This document shows, one piece after another, positions 26,584-36,310 of a stretch of DNA of 64,000 nucleotides. The first letter of the stretch is position 1. Each line of letters opens with the position of its first letter. Where the stretch lies: positions 1 to 64,000 of the forward strand of contig NZ_KK366040.1 in assembly GCF_000686945.1 (NCBI RefSeq). The letters run 5' to 3'. This DNA comes from Selenomonas sp. AE3005 (lineage in GTDB: Bacteria > Bacillota > Negativicutes > Selenomonadales > Selenomonadaceae). The translations under genes were made by a program, and so were the position numbers. The notes under the pieces are model-generated. The model had not been told where the DNA came from. It saw only the letters and a program-made list of their open reading frames with translations, and did not search any database.

Positions 26584-26637
26584 ATTATCACCTTAAAACA
26601 AAATATTATTTATAATAATATTTTTATTAAAATTTTC

Positions 26638-26780
26638 GTAACTATTCACCAGCGATCTGTAGCAGTAGACAATAATCGTTAATGTCCGCGAAGCAAGCTA
26701 CAATATCCACGAATTACACCACAAAACGGTCAACATTGTACGCTGTACAACGGACATTACTGAGGCTGGTGAATAGTTAC
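26638..26780. mobile_element. 143-bp MITE-like element with 16-bp terminal inverted repeats
   Basis: GTAACTATTCACCAGC at 26638-26653 is perfectly inverted as GCTGGTGAATAGTTAC at 26765-26780. Inside, TTAATGTCCG and CGGACATTA form a second inverted pair. No reading frame is present. Flanking 8-mers AAATTTTC and CATTTTTC match at six of eight positions, possibly a degraded target duplication. The GTAA termini recall IS66-family ends, but I cannot confirm the parent. The rest of 26584-26786 is AT-rich spacer. Confidence 0.75.
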
Positions 26781-26786
26781 CATTTT

Positions 26787-27407
26787 TCATAGCTTGCCAA
26801 AAAACAACTTATCTTCTGCCGTACCAATGGACTCATCAAAACGTGTATTTGTGACAAGTTCTTTTTTAAATAACTTGTCGCAAAGCTCCCAATATAGAAG
26901 TTTTGGGACATCGCATGAAAATATTACTTGCAAAATATCATTCCGTGAATAAACAGCACGTTTTTCCTTTTTTAATGTTATATATCCACCATTTTCTTCC
27001 TCACATATATATCCACCGCCTGCAACATCGGCATTATTATTTACTATTTCACGCAACAAATGTTCATAAGTATCTTCATCTACCCAATCATCACCATCTA
27101 CAAAACCAATGTATTCGCCATGAGCAGTGTTCAAACCAACATTTCTTGCATGACTTACACCACAATTATTTGTATGTATAGCTTTTATCCTTTTATCTCG
27201 TTTAGCAAATTCATCAATTATTTCTGCAGTATTATCTTCAGAGCCATCATCAATAACAATAATTTCAAGATTTCTATATGTTCGATTTAATACTGAGTTG
27301 AGGCAGTATTCTAAATAGTCTCCAACATTATAAACCGGAATAATAATACTTATTAAACCATTTAGTATTTTGTCAACCTCCGACATATGTTTAGTAATAT
27401 TATTCAT
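26787..27407 (-). CDS. Family 2 glycosyltransferase, C-terminally truncated
   Basis: 206 aa of a GT-A enzyme: SIIIPVYNVGDYLEYCLNSV, VIDDGSEDNTAEIID and FVDGDDWVDEDTYE with the DGDD metal motif. It ends at AEDKLFFGKL, a point where homologous GT2 proteins continue for another 80-120 residues. The stop TGA is six bases from the MITE-like element, and no continuation lies beyond it. It retains the catalytic domain but probably lost its C-terminal helices. Activity is uncertain. Confidence 0.75.
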   Translation of the reverse strand: MNNITKHMSEVDKILNGLISIIIPVYNVGDYLEYCLNSVLNRTYRNLEIIVIDDGSEDNTAEIIDEFAKRDKRIKAIHTNNCGVSHARNVGLNTAHGEYIGFVDGDDWVDEDTYEHLLREIVNNNADVAGGGYICEEENGGYITLKKEKRAVYSRNDILQVIFSCDVPKLLYWELCDKLFKKELVTNTRFDESIGTAEDKLFFGKL

Positions 27408-27412
27408 TGTTA

Positions 27413-28423
27413 TCAGCTACTCATTTCATAAAATTCTCTATACCAACACGCAAAAAGGTTCAATCCTTTAGTAATAGTGGTATTAGGACGAAAATCAAAA
27501 TCCCGTTCCAAGTCACTAACATCAGCATACGTCTGATACACATCTCCTGGCTGCATAGGTAGATATTCTTTCTCCGCGCTTTTGCCTAAGGCTTTTTCTA
27601 AAGTCTCGATAAAGTCCATTAATTTAACCGGACTGTTATTGCCAATGTTATATACCTTGTACTTATCGCCCTCCTTGTTGGCTTTCGGTGGATTGCAAAG
27701 CATATGCTCGATCCCTGTAACGATATCATCAACATAAGTAAAGTCGCGAAGCATATCACCGTTGTTGTAAATCTTTATCGGTTTACCGTCACGAATCAGA
27801 TTGGCAAATTTGAAGTATGCCATATCGGGACGACCATACGGGCCATAGACCGTAAAGAACCGCAGCCCCGTTGCCGAAATGCCATACAGATGACTGTAAG
27901 TGTAAGCCATCAGCTCATTAGACTTCTTTGTTGCAGCATAGAGACTAATTGGATGGTCAACATTATCTGTGGTACTAAACGGCGTTTTCTCCTGATTGCC
28001 ATACACCGATGAACTGGACGCAAACAGCAGATGCTCCACGGGATTATGACGGCAAGCTTCTAATATATTGAAGAAACCTATGACATTGGAGTCAATATAA
28101 CTACGCGGATGGTCGATACTATACCGCACACCAGCCTGTGCGCCCAAATTCACCACAATATCAGGCTTTGAACACTCAAACAGTGTCTTGACTGCTGACT
28201 CATCAGCCAAATCCCCTTTGAAAAACTCATAATGGGGATACGCCTGCAAAATCGCCAGTCTGCTTTCCTTCAGCGATACATCATAATAATCATTGCAATT
28301 GTCAAATCCGACCACATTTGCCCCCAGCTCCAACAGCCTTTTCGACAGATGAAAGCCGATAAAACCAGCACCGCCAGTAACCAATACCTTTTTCGTATTA
28401 TCAAAGTCCTTGTAATCTGCCAA
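27413..28423 (-). CDS. UDP-glucuronate 4-epimerase-like SDR
   Basis: A 336-aa extended SDR with GGAGFIGFHLSKRLLELG, SSSSVYGNQEKTPF and YAATKKSNELMA (catalytic Tyr-xxx-Lys). The Gly-Gln-rich NLGAQAGVRYSIDHP segment is characteristic of CapI/LpsL UDP-GlcA 4-epimerases making UDP-GalA. The position directly after ugd, which makes UDP-GlcA, supports this. The start is TTG 28423 preceded by GGGGAG. Confidence 0.9.
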   Translation of the reverse strand: MADYKDFDNTKKVLVTGGAGFIGFHLSKRLLELGANVVGFDNCNDYYDVSLKESRLAILQAYPHYEFFKGDLADESAVKTLFECSKPDIVVNLGAQAGVRYSIDHPRSYIDSNVIGFFNILEACRHNPVEHLLFASSSSVYGNQEKTPFSTTDNVDHPISLYAATKKSNELMAYTYSHLYGISATGLRFFTVYGPYGRPDMAYFKFANLIRDGKPIKIYNNGDMLRDFTYVDDIVTGIEHMLCNPPKANKEGDKYKVYNIGNNSPVKLMDFIETLEKALGKSAEKEYLPMQPGDVYQTYADVSDLERDFDFRPNTTITKGLNLFACWYREFYEMSS

Positions 28424-28444
28424 TTTCTTCGCTCCCCTAGCTTA

Positions 28445-29611
28445 TTAATCCCGACTGAAAATGTCTCGCGTAAACACCTTATCCCGCACATCATCCAGCA
28501 CGTCATTCCAACGATTGGCCACAATCACATCGCTTCGTTCCTTGAATGCTTCCAAATCATTAACCACCTCGGAACGGAAGAAATTATCCTCTTTAAGTGT
28601 TGGCTCATAAACAATGCAGGGAATACCTTTCGCCTTAATGCGCTTCATAATGCCCTGAATCGCGCTGGCGCGGAAATTATCGGATGCCGTCTTCATCGTC
28701 AGACGATAAACACCAACAACCTTCGGTTTTTTAGCAATAATCGCATCCGCAATAAAATCCTTGCGCGTGCGGTTGGCCTCCACCACTGCGCCAATAAGAT
28801 TCTGCGGCACATCACGGTAATTAGCCAACAGCTGTTTTGTATCTTTGGGCAGACAGTAACCGCCATAACCAAAAGACGGATTGTTATAAAAATCCCCAAT
28901 ACGCGGATCTAGACTGACACCACGGATAATCTCGCCCGTATCCAGCCCACGGGCTTCTGCATAAGAATCCAACTCATTAAAGTAAGCCACCCGCAAGGCC
29001 AGACAGGTATTGGCAAAGAGCTTGATTGCTTCAGCTTCAGTAGAACCAGTAAACAGCGTAGGAATATCCTTTTTCACTGCACCTTCCGCCAGCAGTCCAG
29101 CAAAGATCTTTGCCCGTTCCGAGCGTTCACCAACGATAATCCGGGAGGGGTAGAGATTGTCATGCAGAGCCTTCCCTTCCCGCAGAAACTCCGGCGAGAA
29201 AAGGATATTGTTGGTCTTGTAACGCTTCTTCATCTGTTCCGTATAACCAACCGGCACCGTAGACTTAATCACCATAACCGCCTGCGAATTGATATCCAAC
29301 ACTTCTTCAATCACCGTCTCCACAGAAGAAGTATCAAAGAAATTCTTGTCCGGATCATAATTCGTGGGCGTAGAGATAATCACAAACTCCGCTCCCTCAA
29401 TCGCCTCCCGTGCCTCCAAGGTAGCCCGGAAGTTCAGTTTCTTATGTGCAAGGAACTCTGAAATATCCCCGTCCACAATCGGTGAAACGCCCTGATTCAA
29501 CATATCCACCTTCTCCGACACAATATCCAGCGCCGCCACCTCATTATGCTGCGCAAGCAAGAGACCATTAGACAAGCCCACATAACCTGTACCCACAATT
29601 GCAATTTTCAA
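28445..29611 (-). CDS. ugd: UDP-glucose 6-dehydrogenase
   Basis: A 388-aa NAD-dependent dehydrogenase that oxidises UDP-glucose to UDP-glucuronate. Landmarks are [48 protein letters not shown] and the catalytic-Cys loop [15 protein letters not shown]. It starts at TTG 29611 with GGGGAG nine bases upstream. A TATAAT lies just upstream without a convincing -35, so this may be an internal promoter for the ugd-epimerase pair. Confidence 0.96.
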   Translation of the reverse strand: MKIAIVGTGYVGLSNGLLLAQHNEVAALDIVSEKVDMLNQGVSPIVDGDISEFLAHKKLNFRATLEAREAIEGAEFVIISTPTNYDPDKNFFDTSSVETVIEEVLDINSQAVMVIKSTVPVGYTEQMKKRYKTNNILFSPEFLREGKALHDNLYPSRIIVGERSERAKIFAGLLAEGAVKKDIPTLFTGSTEAEAIKLFANTCLALRVAYFNELDSYAEARGLDTGEIIRGVSLDPRIGDFYNNPSFGYGGYCLPKDTKQLLANYRDVPQNLIGAVVEANRTRKDFIADAIIAKKPKVVGVYRLTMKTASDNFRASAIQGIMKRIKAKGIPCIVYEPTLKEDNFFRSEVVNDLEAFKERSDVIVANRWNDVLDDVRDKVFTRDIFSRD

Positions 29612-30042
29612 AATGCACTACTCCCCTTCAAATTTTCATTATATATATAAGCAAAAGAGGTCATCATCATGTATGCTATACAAGAAGAATCCAAAAACGA
29701 ACTTATCCAAGGACGTGAGCTTGCTATAGTTCTACCAGTATCAAACATATCCACATAGAACGGATTTTTTTCGCTATGATTCGATAATTTTTACATGGTA
29801 AAAAAATATCAAGTACTACCCGAGGCAGAAGTTGTCTTTGCTGAATAAAATAAGTCTTTATAATGATTTAGAAATTCAAGTAAAAAAGATATAACCGCCG
29901 TTTATACGACGGTACTTTTATTTAGATAAAACTTATCCATGACATACCTTGTTGCATCCATCTCAACATTCCGCCAATATGTATAGTTCAACATGTGAAA
30001 CACCTTATACATCATCAATACTTACTGCCAAGTATTTAATGT
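29612..30042. other. 430-bp gap without an intact gene
   Basis: AT-rich DNA between wzy and ugd. It contains an imperfect hairpin ACCGCCG/CGACGGT (29894-29913) with T runs on both sides, a plausible terminator for the upstream wzy operon. Two tiny plus-strand frames of 29 and about 17 codons (29670, 29795) look like decayed small genes but cannot be assigned. I see no other signal. Confidence 0.4.
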
Positions 30043-31299
30043 TTATCTTCGGCAAACTGACACCTCCCTACCATTACCACATAATCCTAAAACCATAACA
30101 ATTCCAAAAAAAATTGGATATGCATCCCCTTTATATTCTGCTACAAAAAAGCATATAACCAATGCCATAATCAAATAGCGGCAGACCTTATTTCCACGTA
30201 AATTGTGTAAGGCAAATGCGGTTAAAGCTAGATAAGATCCATATATCAAAAATGCACCTATCACGCCAAAGTAAAGAATTATCCTCATATAGCCAGCATC
30301 TGTATTCATATAATAGCTGCCATCAACATTCTCATACCTGCCATCCCCTAACAAAATAGTACTATCATCTGGCATAAAATACATACCATACACTAATTTA
30401 TCGCCACTGGAGCCAAATGTAATCTGACCATATTGTAATCCTTGGATAAATCCTTCTATTGGTTGCATAAGCCATAATTTCCAAGCATCAAACATCGGAT
30501 TATCAAAAAAACCTAAAACCACATATAAAAAAAAGAACGCAATTACAATTCCTCCAACCTGCCAAGCAATTGTGTTGAACTTCAACGTCTTCATCATCAA
30601 AACAACGATGGCTACAAGGGAAAGAATGATACCTATCCTGCCATAGAATAAATTTCCCAACAAAGATACCAGCAGCAAAGGAAACCCAATATATATTTTT
30701 CGACTTATTAAATAGTATGATAATATTCCAGCAATACTAGCCAATATAGTTTGATTAAATCCTGCAAAGCCCCCTACACTAAAGCGCGTTATATACATTT
30801 CATCTTCCAACAGACTTGGTCGATCCGTTTTATTAAGCAACAAAATATAGTTCTCACGCATATCTGGAAAAAGCAGTGTTAAAACCGTAAAAAAAACACA
30901 AACAGCAATAGCACCACTATAAAAAATACTGAATATCTCTAATATACTTTTATTCCGCAATGTATTCTCAGCTAACAACAACAAAAACATGCTAATATAC
31001 ATCCACCGAAACGCAGTAAATATTTTCATAAAATAGCTATAATCATCAGTATTATTATAAACTATGGCACAAAGCGACCATATTAGAGCAACCACCCAAA
31101 AAGAAAAAGATATCCATAAGTATTTCTTTTTTATTCCATTCAATAAACATTGAACTCTTCTAAAATTACACAAAAGATAAAATAATGGTATACTATTGTA
31201 TATCCCACTATTCAACCATCCCGGAAATGCTCGCAAATACACGGGAACCAACCAATAAACAAAAGCCAGTAATACCATTGCATATTTTATATATTTCAT
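30043..31299 (-). CDS. O-antigen polymerase/ligase-like membrane protein (Wzy candidate)
   Basis: A 418-aa integral membrane protein with about 11 hydrophobic segments and one larger extracytoplasmic loop (residues about 275-325) as in Wzy/WaaL-type proteins. Sequence similarity in this family is weak, so the call rests on topology and position between glycosyltransferases. It begins at an ATG overlapping the stop of the GT4 gene (ATGA). It is strongly AT-rich. Confidence 0.7.
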   Translation of the reverse strand: MKYIKYAMVLLAFVYWLVPVYLRAFPGWLNSGIYNSIPLFYLLCNFRRVQCLLNGIKKKYLWISFSFWVVALIWSLCAIVYNNTDDYSYFMKIFTAFRWMYISMFLLLLAENTLRNKSILEIFSIFYSGAIAVCVFFTVLTLLFPDMRENYILLLNKTDRPSLLEDEMYITRFSVGGFAGFNQTILASIAGILSYYLISRKIYIGFPLLLVSLLGNLFYGRIGIILSLVAIVVLMMKTLKFNTIAWQVGGIVIAFFFLYVVLGFFDNPMFDAWKLWLMQPIEGFIQGLQYGQITFGSSGDKLVYGMYFMPDDSTILLGDGRYENVDGSYYMNTDAGYMRIILYFGVIGAFLIYGSYLALTAFALHNLRGNKVCRYLIMALVICFFVAEYKGDAYPIFFGIVMVLGLCGNGREVSVCRR

Positions 31300-32426
31300 C
31301 GAGCAATCAACTCCTTGAGATGGTCTATCACGTGCATAGTTTCATCTTTTGCCGAATATCCACTGGATATAATCACATCTGCATTATCCAGACGTTTCTT
31401 TTGATTATGGCATATCGACAGTATTTCACCTACCCATTCATCAACATCGTTTAATTCACACCTGGTTGTCTCCTCAACCAATGCAACTTCATGTGGGACA
31501 CCTGTTGAAATTATACAAGGCAATCCTGAAGCCTGTGCTTCCAAAGCAACAAGACCGAACCCTTCACTAATCGATGGTAACAAGAACAAATCCATGGCTT
31601 GATACATTATTTCTACATTTTCAATATTCCCCGTAAATATTACGTCATCATCTAAATGATTCAGTGTTATTTTTTCTTGAATTTTTCTAAGGTAACTATC
31701 ATATGCATCAAGATTTGTATTATCACCTACCAAGAGCAATTTTGCATTTGTACGTTGTCTTTTCACCGCCGCAAATACCTCAATAAGGAATAAATGATTT
31801 TTTACCGGTGAGAACCTGCCAACATGTCCAATAACAAATGTATCATCATTCAATCTATATTTTGACCGTACCCTTTTACGAACAACATCATTATAACGGT
31901 ATTTAGATACATCAATTCCATTATGAACAATAAATGCATCTTCATGTCCAAATAAGAATTTCGATGCTTTTTTACTACAAGCCCAATACTCCGTAACACA
32001 AAATTTAACGATTAAACGATTATATGCAAACATAAATCTACGCAAAAGAGAAATATTATTTTCAAAACCACTTCCATGTGCGTGCATAATCCTATGCTTT
32101 ATACCTATGATTTTCGCCAATAAAAATGGCAAGTCTTGTGAGTAGTCTGAACAATTGCTGACAAAGGCCGAATATTCTTCATTTCTTATTTGCCAAAACA
32201 ATTTCAACATACGCCAATAATATTTCAGAGGATTCTTGGGTCTGCTACCTAAATTATAAACATTTCCTTGATGCAGAATTTCCTCTTCATAAGCAATGGG
32301 TCCATCTGAGCTATTGATGAAATCATATCTGACATCTGCAGGCAGGCATCGAATTTGATTGATTAAATATGTCTCTATGCCACCCTTTGTTTTTTCTGCA
32401 GACATGCCAAATTGTAAAATCTTCAT
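31296..32426 (-). CDS. Family 4 glycosyltransferase
   Basis: A 376-aa GT-B transferase of the EpsF-like type: KILQFGMSAEKTKGGIETYL at the N-terminus, HAHGSGFENN, IGHVGRFSPVKNHLFLIEVF opening the donor domain, and PSISEGFGLVALEAQASGLP with the EX7E motif. ATG 32426 follows AAAGGAAA; an in-frame upstream frame reaches into the preceding gene without a site. The product would add a sugar to the lipid-linked O-unit on the cytoplasmic face. Confidence 0.88.
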   Translation of the reverse strand: MKILQFGMSAEKTKGGIETYLINQIRCLPADVRYDFINSSDGPIAYEEEILHQGNVYNLGSRPKNPLKYYWRMLKLFWQIRNEEYSAFVSNCSDYSQDLPFLLAKIIGIKHRIMHAHGSGFENNISLLRRFMFAYNRLIVKFCVTEYWACSKKASKFLFGHEDAFIVHNGIDVSKYRYNDVVRKRVRSKYRLNDDTFVIGHVGRFSPVKNHLFLIEVFAAVKRQRTNAKLLLVGDNTNLDAYDSYLRKIQEKITLNHLDDDVIFTGNIENVEIMYQAMDLFLLPSISEGFGLVALEAQASGLPCIISTGVPHEVALVEETTRCELNDVDEWVGEILSICHNQKKRLDNADVIISSGYSAKDETMHVIDHLKELIAR

Positions 32427-32427
32427 T

Positions 32428-33480
32428 TTATTTCCTTTGTCCGAGAATAATCTTCGCGAGTCTAATACACAATTCAGCCAACTGAAAATTGCAGGCAAAA
32501 AGTAAAATAAGCATCTTGCGACTAAGCGGCAAGGGCATGCTGCACAAGAATCGCCAGTTATCTCTCAATTGTCTCTGACATATTCCGATTATTTCTTCTG
32601 TCCGTTCCTTTGATTCTGCCGAACCGTAAAAGGCAATCCTTGCCAAAATAGAAAAATATCCTCGTTCATGTTTTGCTTTCGCTAGTTCCCTTATTCTCTC
32701 ATTATATGGACTAGCTAAGCTCTGCATTAATTCAGTAGCTTTGAAGAGATTTAAATCTTTTTCCTTAAACGCCCCTCTCGTAGTACTCATCCCCTTTTGA
32801 TAGTAATAATATTTAATTAAATTACTATTTACCATTCTTTTCACATTAGATAAGGCTGCAAACTTGAACGGTATATCTTCATTTATAATTCCGTTTGGAA
32901 ATCTCACCTTTGACAAAACCGATCTCTTAAACAAGCAACGACAAACACTATGCGAACCTGTGGCCATAGCTTCCAACAAATGTTTCTCCAATATTTCTTG
33001 CCCTGACCAAACATTTATCGTTTCTTTCTGTTTTATTTTTTTAGGAAAATCACTCGTTGTAAATGTGAAAGAAATGCTAGCACAATCAGCGGCGTTATCT
33101 ATTATTAATCCATATAGATATTCATACATATCGCATGCAATATAATCATCACTATCAACGAAACCAACATATTCACCTTGACATTTATCTAGGCCATAAT
33201 TTCTTGCAATTGCCTGTCCTTTGTTTTCTTGATGATAAACACGAATATTGGTATATTTATCAGAAAACATATTGCAAATTTCTCCACTATTATCTTCAGA
33301 TCCATCATTAATAATAACTATCTCTAAATTAGGATATGTTTGTCTCAAAAGAGATTTTATACATCTAGTCAAATACTTATCCGTATTATATACAGGAACT
33401 ATAACCGATATTAGTGGCAAACCATCAGTTATAGTTCCATTTTTACTATGGTTGATAAGCACATTATCCATTAAAATCAC
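32428..33480 (-). CDS. Family 2 glycosyltransferase
   Basis: A 350-aa GT-A enzyme with SVIVPVYNTDKYLTRCIKSL, IINDGSEDNSGEICN and FVDSDDYIACDMYEYL (DSDD metal motif). The C-terminal 100 residues are helical and basic. It starts with GTG 33480, overlapping the preceding stop and six bases after AAAGG; an ATG nine bases later is too far from that site. Substrate unknown. Confidence 0.87.
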   Translation of the reverse strand: MILMDNVLINHSKNGTITDGLPLISVIVPVYNTDKYLTRCIKSLLRQTYPNLEIVIINDGSEDNSGEICNMFSDKYTNIRVYHQENKGQAIARNYGLDKCQGEYVGFVDSDDYIACDMYEYLYGLIIDNAADCASISFTFTTSDFPKKIKQKETINVWSGQEILEKHLLEAMATGSHSVCRCLFKRSVLSKVRFPNGIINEDIPFKFAALSNVKRMVNSNLIKYYYYQKGMSTTRGAFKEKDLNLFKATELMQSLASPYNERIRELAKAKHERGYFSILARIAFYGSAESKERTEEIIGICQRQLRDNWRFLCSMPLPLSRKMLILLFACNFQLAELCIRLAKIILGQRK

Positions 33481-34304
33481 TTGCTACCTTTCAAGAATTT
33501 ATACAACATCTTTTGAAACAGATTGGGTAATACGTGTCTCGCCAACTGTCCTATGCCGATAATCAAAAACTCCCCCAATGTGTTATATCCGCTTTTCCAC
33601 GCCCTATATCTAATTTCGATCAAACTTCCCGTGTTCAACCAATTTTTCCGTCTAGCATATGTTGCCTTATCAAAGCGAAAACGAAACTGATCATCTGGCA
33701 GATTCATGCATACGGAATTATTCCTCAACATCTTAATCCACAGGTCACTGTCTTGATTTTTTCGATAATCGCCATAATTTCCCGACGATAACACCTTAGA
33801 TTTACGAAACATCACCGTAGGATGATTAAACGGGTCACGTAGTTTTGCGAACTTGTATATTGCCTCATTTGTTTCAGGTACCCTGCGTTCACCTACAATG
33901 TTATCCGGACTTCCAGAAAATTCTTTTATAGAGTATCCCACAATATCCAAATGCGGATTTTGAGCAAATGCCTCCAACTGTAACTTACAACGATCGGGCA
34001 AGGAGATATCATCCGAATCCATACGCGCTATCAATTCATTTTTACATTTTTTTACACCAATTTTTAAAGCCGTACCCAAGCCAACATTTTCTTTAAGCTT
34101 TACTTCATTGATTACCTGAGGATATTTAGTGTCAAGTTCATCAATAACCGACTGTAAATATTTCGTTATGGGGCCATCAGTAACGACCACGACCTCATCT
34201 GGCATAACGGATTGAGTCAGCATACTGGACAGACTTTGTCGGAAATATTCAGGGTTATCTTTTTTGTATACGGTAATCAATACGCTGTATGGTTCATACA
34301 CCAT
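33477..34304 (-). CDS. Family 2 glycosyltransferase (AmsE-like)
   Basis: A 275-aa transferase with SVLITVYKKDNPEYFRQSL, VVVTDGPI, and IARMDSDDISLPDRC (DSDD motif). NHPTVMFRKSKVL is typical of AmsE-like exopolysaccharide transferases. It overlaps the preceding sugar transferase gene by 11 bases and the next GT2 by four, so it belongs to a tightly coupled operon. Donor and acceptor cannot be told from sequence. Confidence 0.87.
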   Translation of the reverse strand: MVYEPYSVLITVYKKDNPEYFRQSLSSMLTQSVMPDEVVVVTDGPITKYLQSVIDELDTKYPQVINEVKLKENVGLGTALKIGVKKCKNELIARMDSDDISLPDRCKLQLEAFAQNPHLDIVGYSIKEFSGSPDNIVGERRVPETNEAIYKFAKLRDPFNHPTVMFRKSKVLSSGNYGDYRKNQDSDLWIKMLRNNSVCMNLPDDQFRFRFDKATYARRKNWLNTGSLIEIRYRAWKSGYNTLGEFLIIGIGQLARHVLPNLFQKMLYKFLKGSK

Positions 34305-34992
34305 GAATTTCCTGCCACTCCCTTAGTAGCTCATTAGCTACCTGTTGTTTTTGTTGATAATCAGATTTCGTTACTAATTTTTGCCGTAACAGCCAGTCTC
34401 CATAATCTTCGCTGGTTTCCATACCGTCTGTGGCAATATCTTCCTGCTTGCTGACTTTAAATATTGTCCGCCAGATAATACGCAAGTCTTCTAACAAGTT
34501 TATGTTCTCAATATATTTGAGGTCATAGGCAAAGCGTTCTTTCCAGTCGATATTGTTTCTGCCACTGATTTGGGCAAGGCCAGTAAGTCCCGGTGTTATA
34601 TCCTGGCGGTGCATTTCTTCTTCGGTGAAGAAAACCATATCCCGGACCAGCTGAGGTCTAGGCCCCACCAAGCTCATATCGCCTTTTAGGATATTCCATA
34701 ACTCCGGTAGTTCATCCAAGCTGGTAGCACGGAGTTTTCTTCCAAAATCGATCATGCGCTCGTCATCCGGCAGGAGATTGCCGTCTTGGTCTTTGGCATC
34801 CGTCATGGAACGGAATTTATACAGGCGAAAGAGCTTATTGTTCTTGCCAGGCCTTATTTGTGAAAAGATTACCGGGCTGCCAAGATTTTTCTTTATCTTC
34901 CAGGCCAGCCATAACATCAACGGACTTAACAATATTAAGGCTATGACTGATGCTGCAATATCCAGCAGGCGTTTGCCGTATTTTTGATACAA
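34294..34992 (-). CDS. Initiating sugar-1-phosphate transferase (PglC/WbaP C-terminal type)
   Basis: A 232-aa monotopic phosphoglycosyltransferase: N-terminal membrane hairpin (DIAASVIALILLSPLMLWL), the RLYKFRSMTDAKD motif, LDELPELWNILKGDMSLVGP, RPQL and TPGLTGLAQISGRN. These enzymes transfer a sugar phosphate from UDP-sugar to undecaprenyl phosphate. The neighbouring PglE- and PglF-like genes point to a UDP-bacillosamine-type donor. It starts with TTG 34992 after GAGGTGAAA. The C-terminal extension past residue 195 is longer than in PglC. Confidence 0.9.
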   Translation of the reverse strand: MYQKYGKRLLDIAASVIALILLSPLMLWLAWKIKKNLGSPVIFSQIRPGKNNKLFRLYKFRSMTDAKDQDGNLLPDDERMIDFGRKLRATSLDELPELWNILKGDMSLVGPRPQLVRDMVFFTEEEMHRQDITPGLTGLAQISGRNNIDWKERFAYDLKYIENINLLEDLRIIWRTIFKVSKQEDIATDGMETSEDYGDWLLRQKLVTKSDYQQKQQVANELLREWQEIHGV

Positions 34993-35010
34993 AGATGTTT
35001 CACCTCAAAA

Positions 35011-36222
35011 TCACATAATTTCCTGATATATTTCTTTGAAATTCTGAATAATATAGGCCACATCTTCATCCGTCAGTTTAGTATGAAGTGGCAAAGTCAT
35101 TTCATTCTGATACTGAGCATAAGCATTGGGATAATCTTTAATGTCAAATCCCAGATTTTTATAAGCCGTATGCATAGGCAAAGGCTTATAGTGAACATTA
35201 GTGGCTATCCCCCGTTCGGCCATTTTGGTGATGAAAACATTTCTCGTAGTTTCGTCTTTACCCATCAAGCGCAAGATATAAAGATGCCCGCTGCTCTGGT
35301 GTACGTCCGTATAATGGTTCAACACCTGCACATTTAGACCTTGGAAGGCTTCGTTATATTTGTTGATGATTTCCTTGCGGCGTTTGAGCATTGCCGGATA
35401 GCGTTTCATCTGTACAAGGCCGATGGCCGCCATAATGTCAGTCATGTTGCATTTGTACCATGGCCCTTTGATATCGTATTCCCAGGCGCCGAGCTTGGTC
35501 TTAGCCAATGCATCCTTTGACTGGCCGTGCAGGCTCAAAAGCTGGTACTGATGGTAAAGCGCTTCATTATCCACACCATCCATGTCGTTCCAGACGACCG
35601 CACCGCCTTCAGCCGTGGTGAAGTTCTTTACGGCATGGAAGGAGAAACTGGTGAAATCAGCTACGGAACCAATAGGCTGACCGTTGTATGCGGCACCGAA
35701 GGCATGGGCGGCATCAGCGGTGATGGCCACTCTGCCAATAGCTTTCTGGATTTCATTATTCGGCTGGAACAAGTCTTTCTTGCTCTCCACAATGGCTTTC
35801 AGCTTGGCATAGTCGCAGGGAGCGCCGCCTAAATCCACGGGGATGATGGCCTTGGTCTTTTCCGTGATGGCTTTTTCCAAAGCATCGTAATCCATTTCAA
35901 AGGAATCTTTCGCCGTATCCACGAGGACAATCTTGGCACCTACGTGGTCAATTACGCTGGCCGAAGCGGTATAGGTGTAGGCGCTGGTGATGACTTCATC
36001 GCCTTCGCCGATGCCCAGGACTCGTAAGGTGAGTTCCAAGGCCGCTGTCGCAGAGTTCAGACAGACGGCTTTGCTGGTATGGCAGAATTCGGCAATCTGC
36101 GCCTCCAGCTTTTTCGTGCGGGGGCCGGTGGTAATCCAGCCGGAGCGCAGGGCTGCGGCGACCTCTTCGATTTCAGCCTCCGTGATGTCGGGAGGGGAGA
36201 AACTGATTTGACGGGATTTCAT
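35011..36222 (-). CDS. DegT/DnrJ/EryC1-type sugar aminotransferase (PglE-like)
   Basis: A 403-aa PLP enzyme. Landmarks: GWITTGPRTKKLEAQIAEF, NSATAALELTLRVLGIG, ADAAHAFGA, and SFHAVKNFTTAEGG with the PLP lysine. It would add an amino group at C4 of the UDP-4-keto-6-deoxy-GlcNAc produced by the adjacent PglF-like dehydratase. No PglD-type acetyltransferase gene is nearby, so the amine may stay free or be acetylated by an enzyme encoded elsewhere. Confidence 0.9.
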   Translation of the reverse strand: MKSRQISFSPPDITEAEIEEVAAALRSGWITTGPRTKKLEAQIAEFCHTSKAVCLNSATAALELTLRVLGIGEGDEVITSAYTYTASASVIDHVGAKIVLVDTAKDSFEMDYDALEKAITEKTKAIIPVDLGGAPCDYAKLKAIVESKKDLFQPNNEIQKAIGRVAITADAAHAFGAAYNGQPIGSVADFTSFSFHAVKNFTTAEGGAVVWNDMDGVDNEALYHQYQLLSLHGQSKDALAKTKLGAWEYDIKGPWYKCNMTDIMAAIGLVQMKRYPAMLKRRKEIINKYNEAFQGLNVQVLNHYTDVHQSSGHLYILRLMGKDETTRNVFITKMAERGIATNVHYKPLPMHTAYKNLGFDIKDYPNAYAQYQNEMTLPLHTKLTDEDVAYIIQNFKEIYQEIM

Positions 36223-36260
36223 GATTATATTGCCTTCTTTCTTTGTTGCAGTGGGTTTTA

Positions 36261-36310
36261 CACCTCATCCGAGCGCTTCGCGCCCACCTTCTCCTCAAGG
36301 AGAAGGCTTT
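36261..36310. repeat. Intergenic double-hairpin repeat (CTCATCCG...CCTTCTCC family)
   Basis: CACCTCATCCGAG, a small GCGCTTCGCGC hairpin, then perfect 9-bp arms CCTTCTCCT and AGGAGAAGG separated by two bases. I recall elements of the form CTCATCCG + small hairpin + CACCTTC...GAAGG as dispersed repeats in Firmicutes genomes. Only one copy is in this window. The T run lies on the plus strand, so it is not a terminator for the surrounding operon. Confidence 0.5.

Noticed and set aside
29670-29850. Two tiny plus-strand peptides (29 and about 17 codons) between wzy and ugd
   Set aside because: No SD, no recognisable family and too short; reported only as part of a gap.
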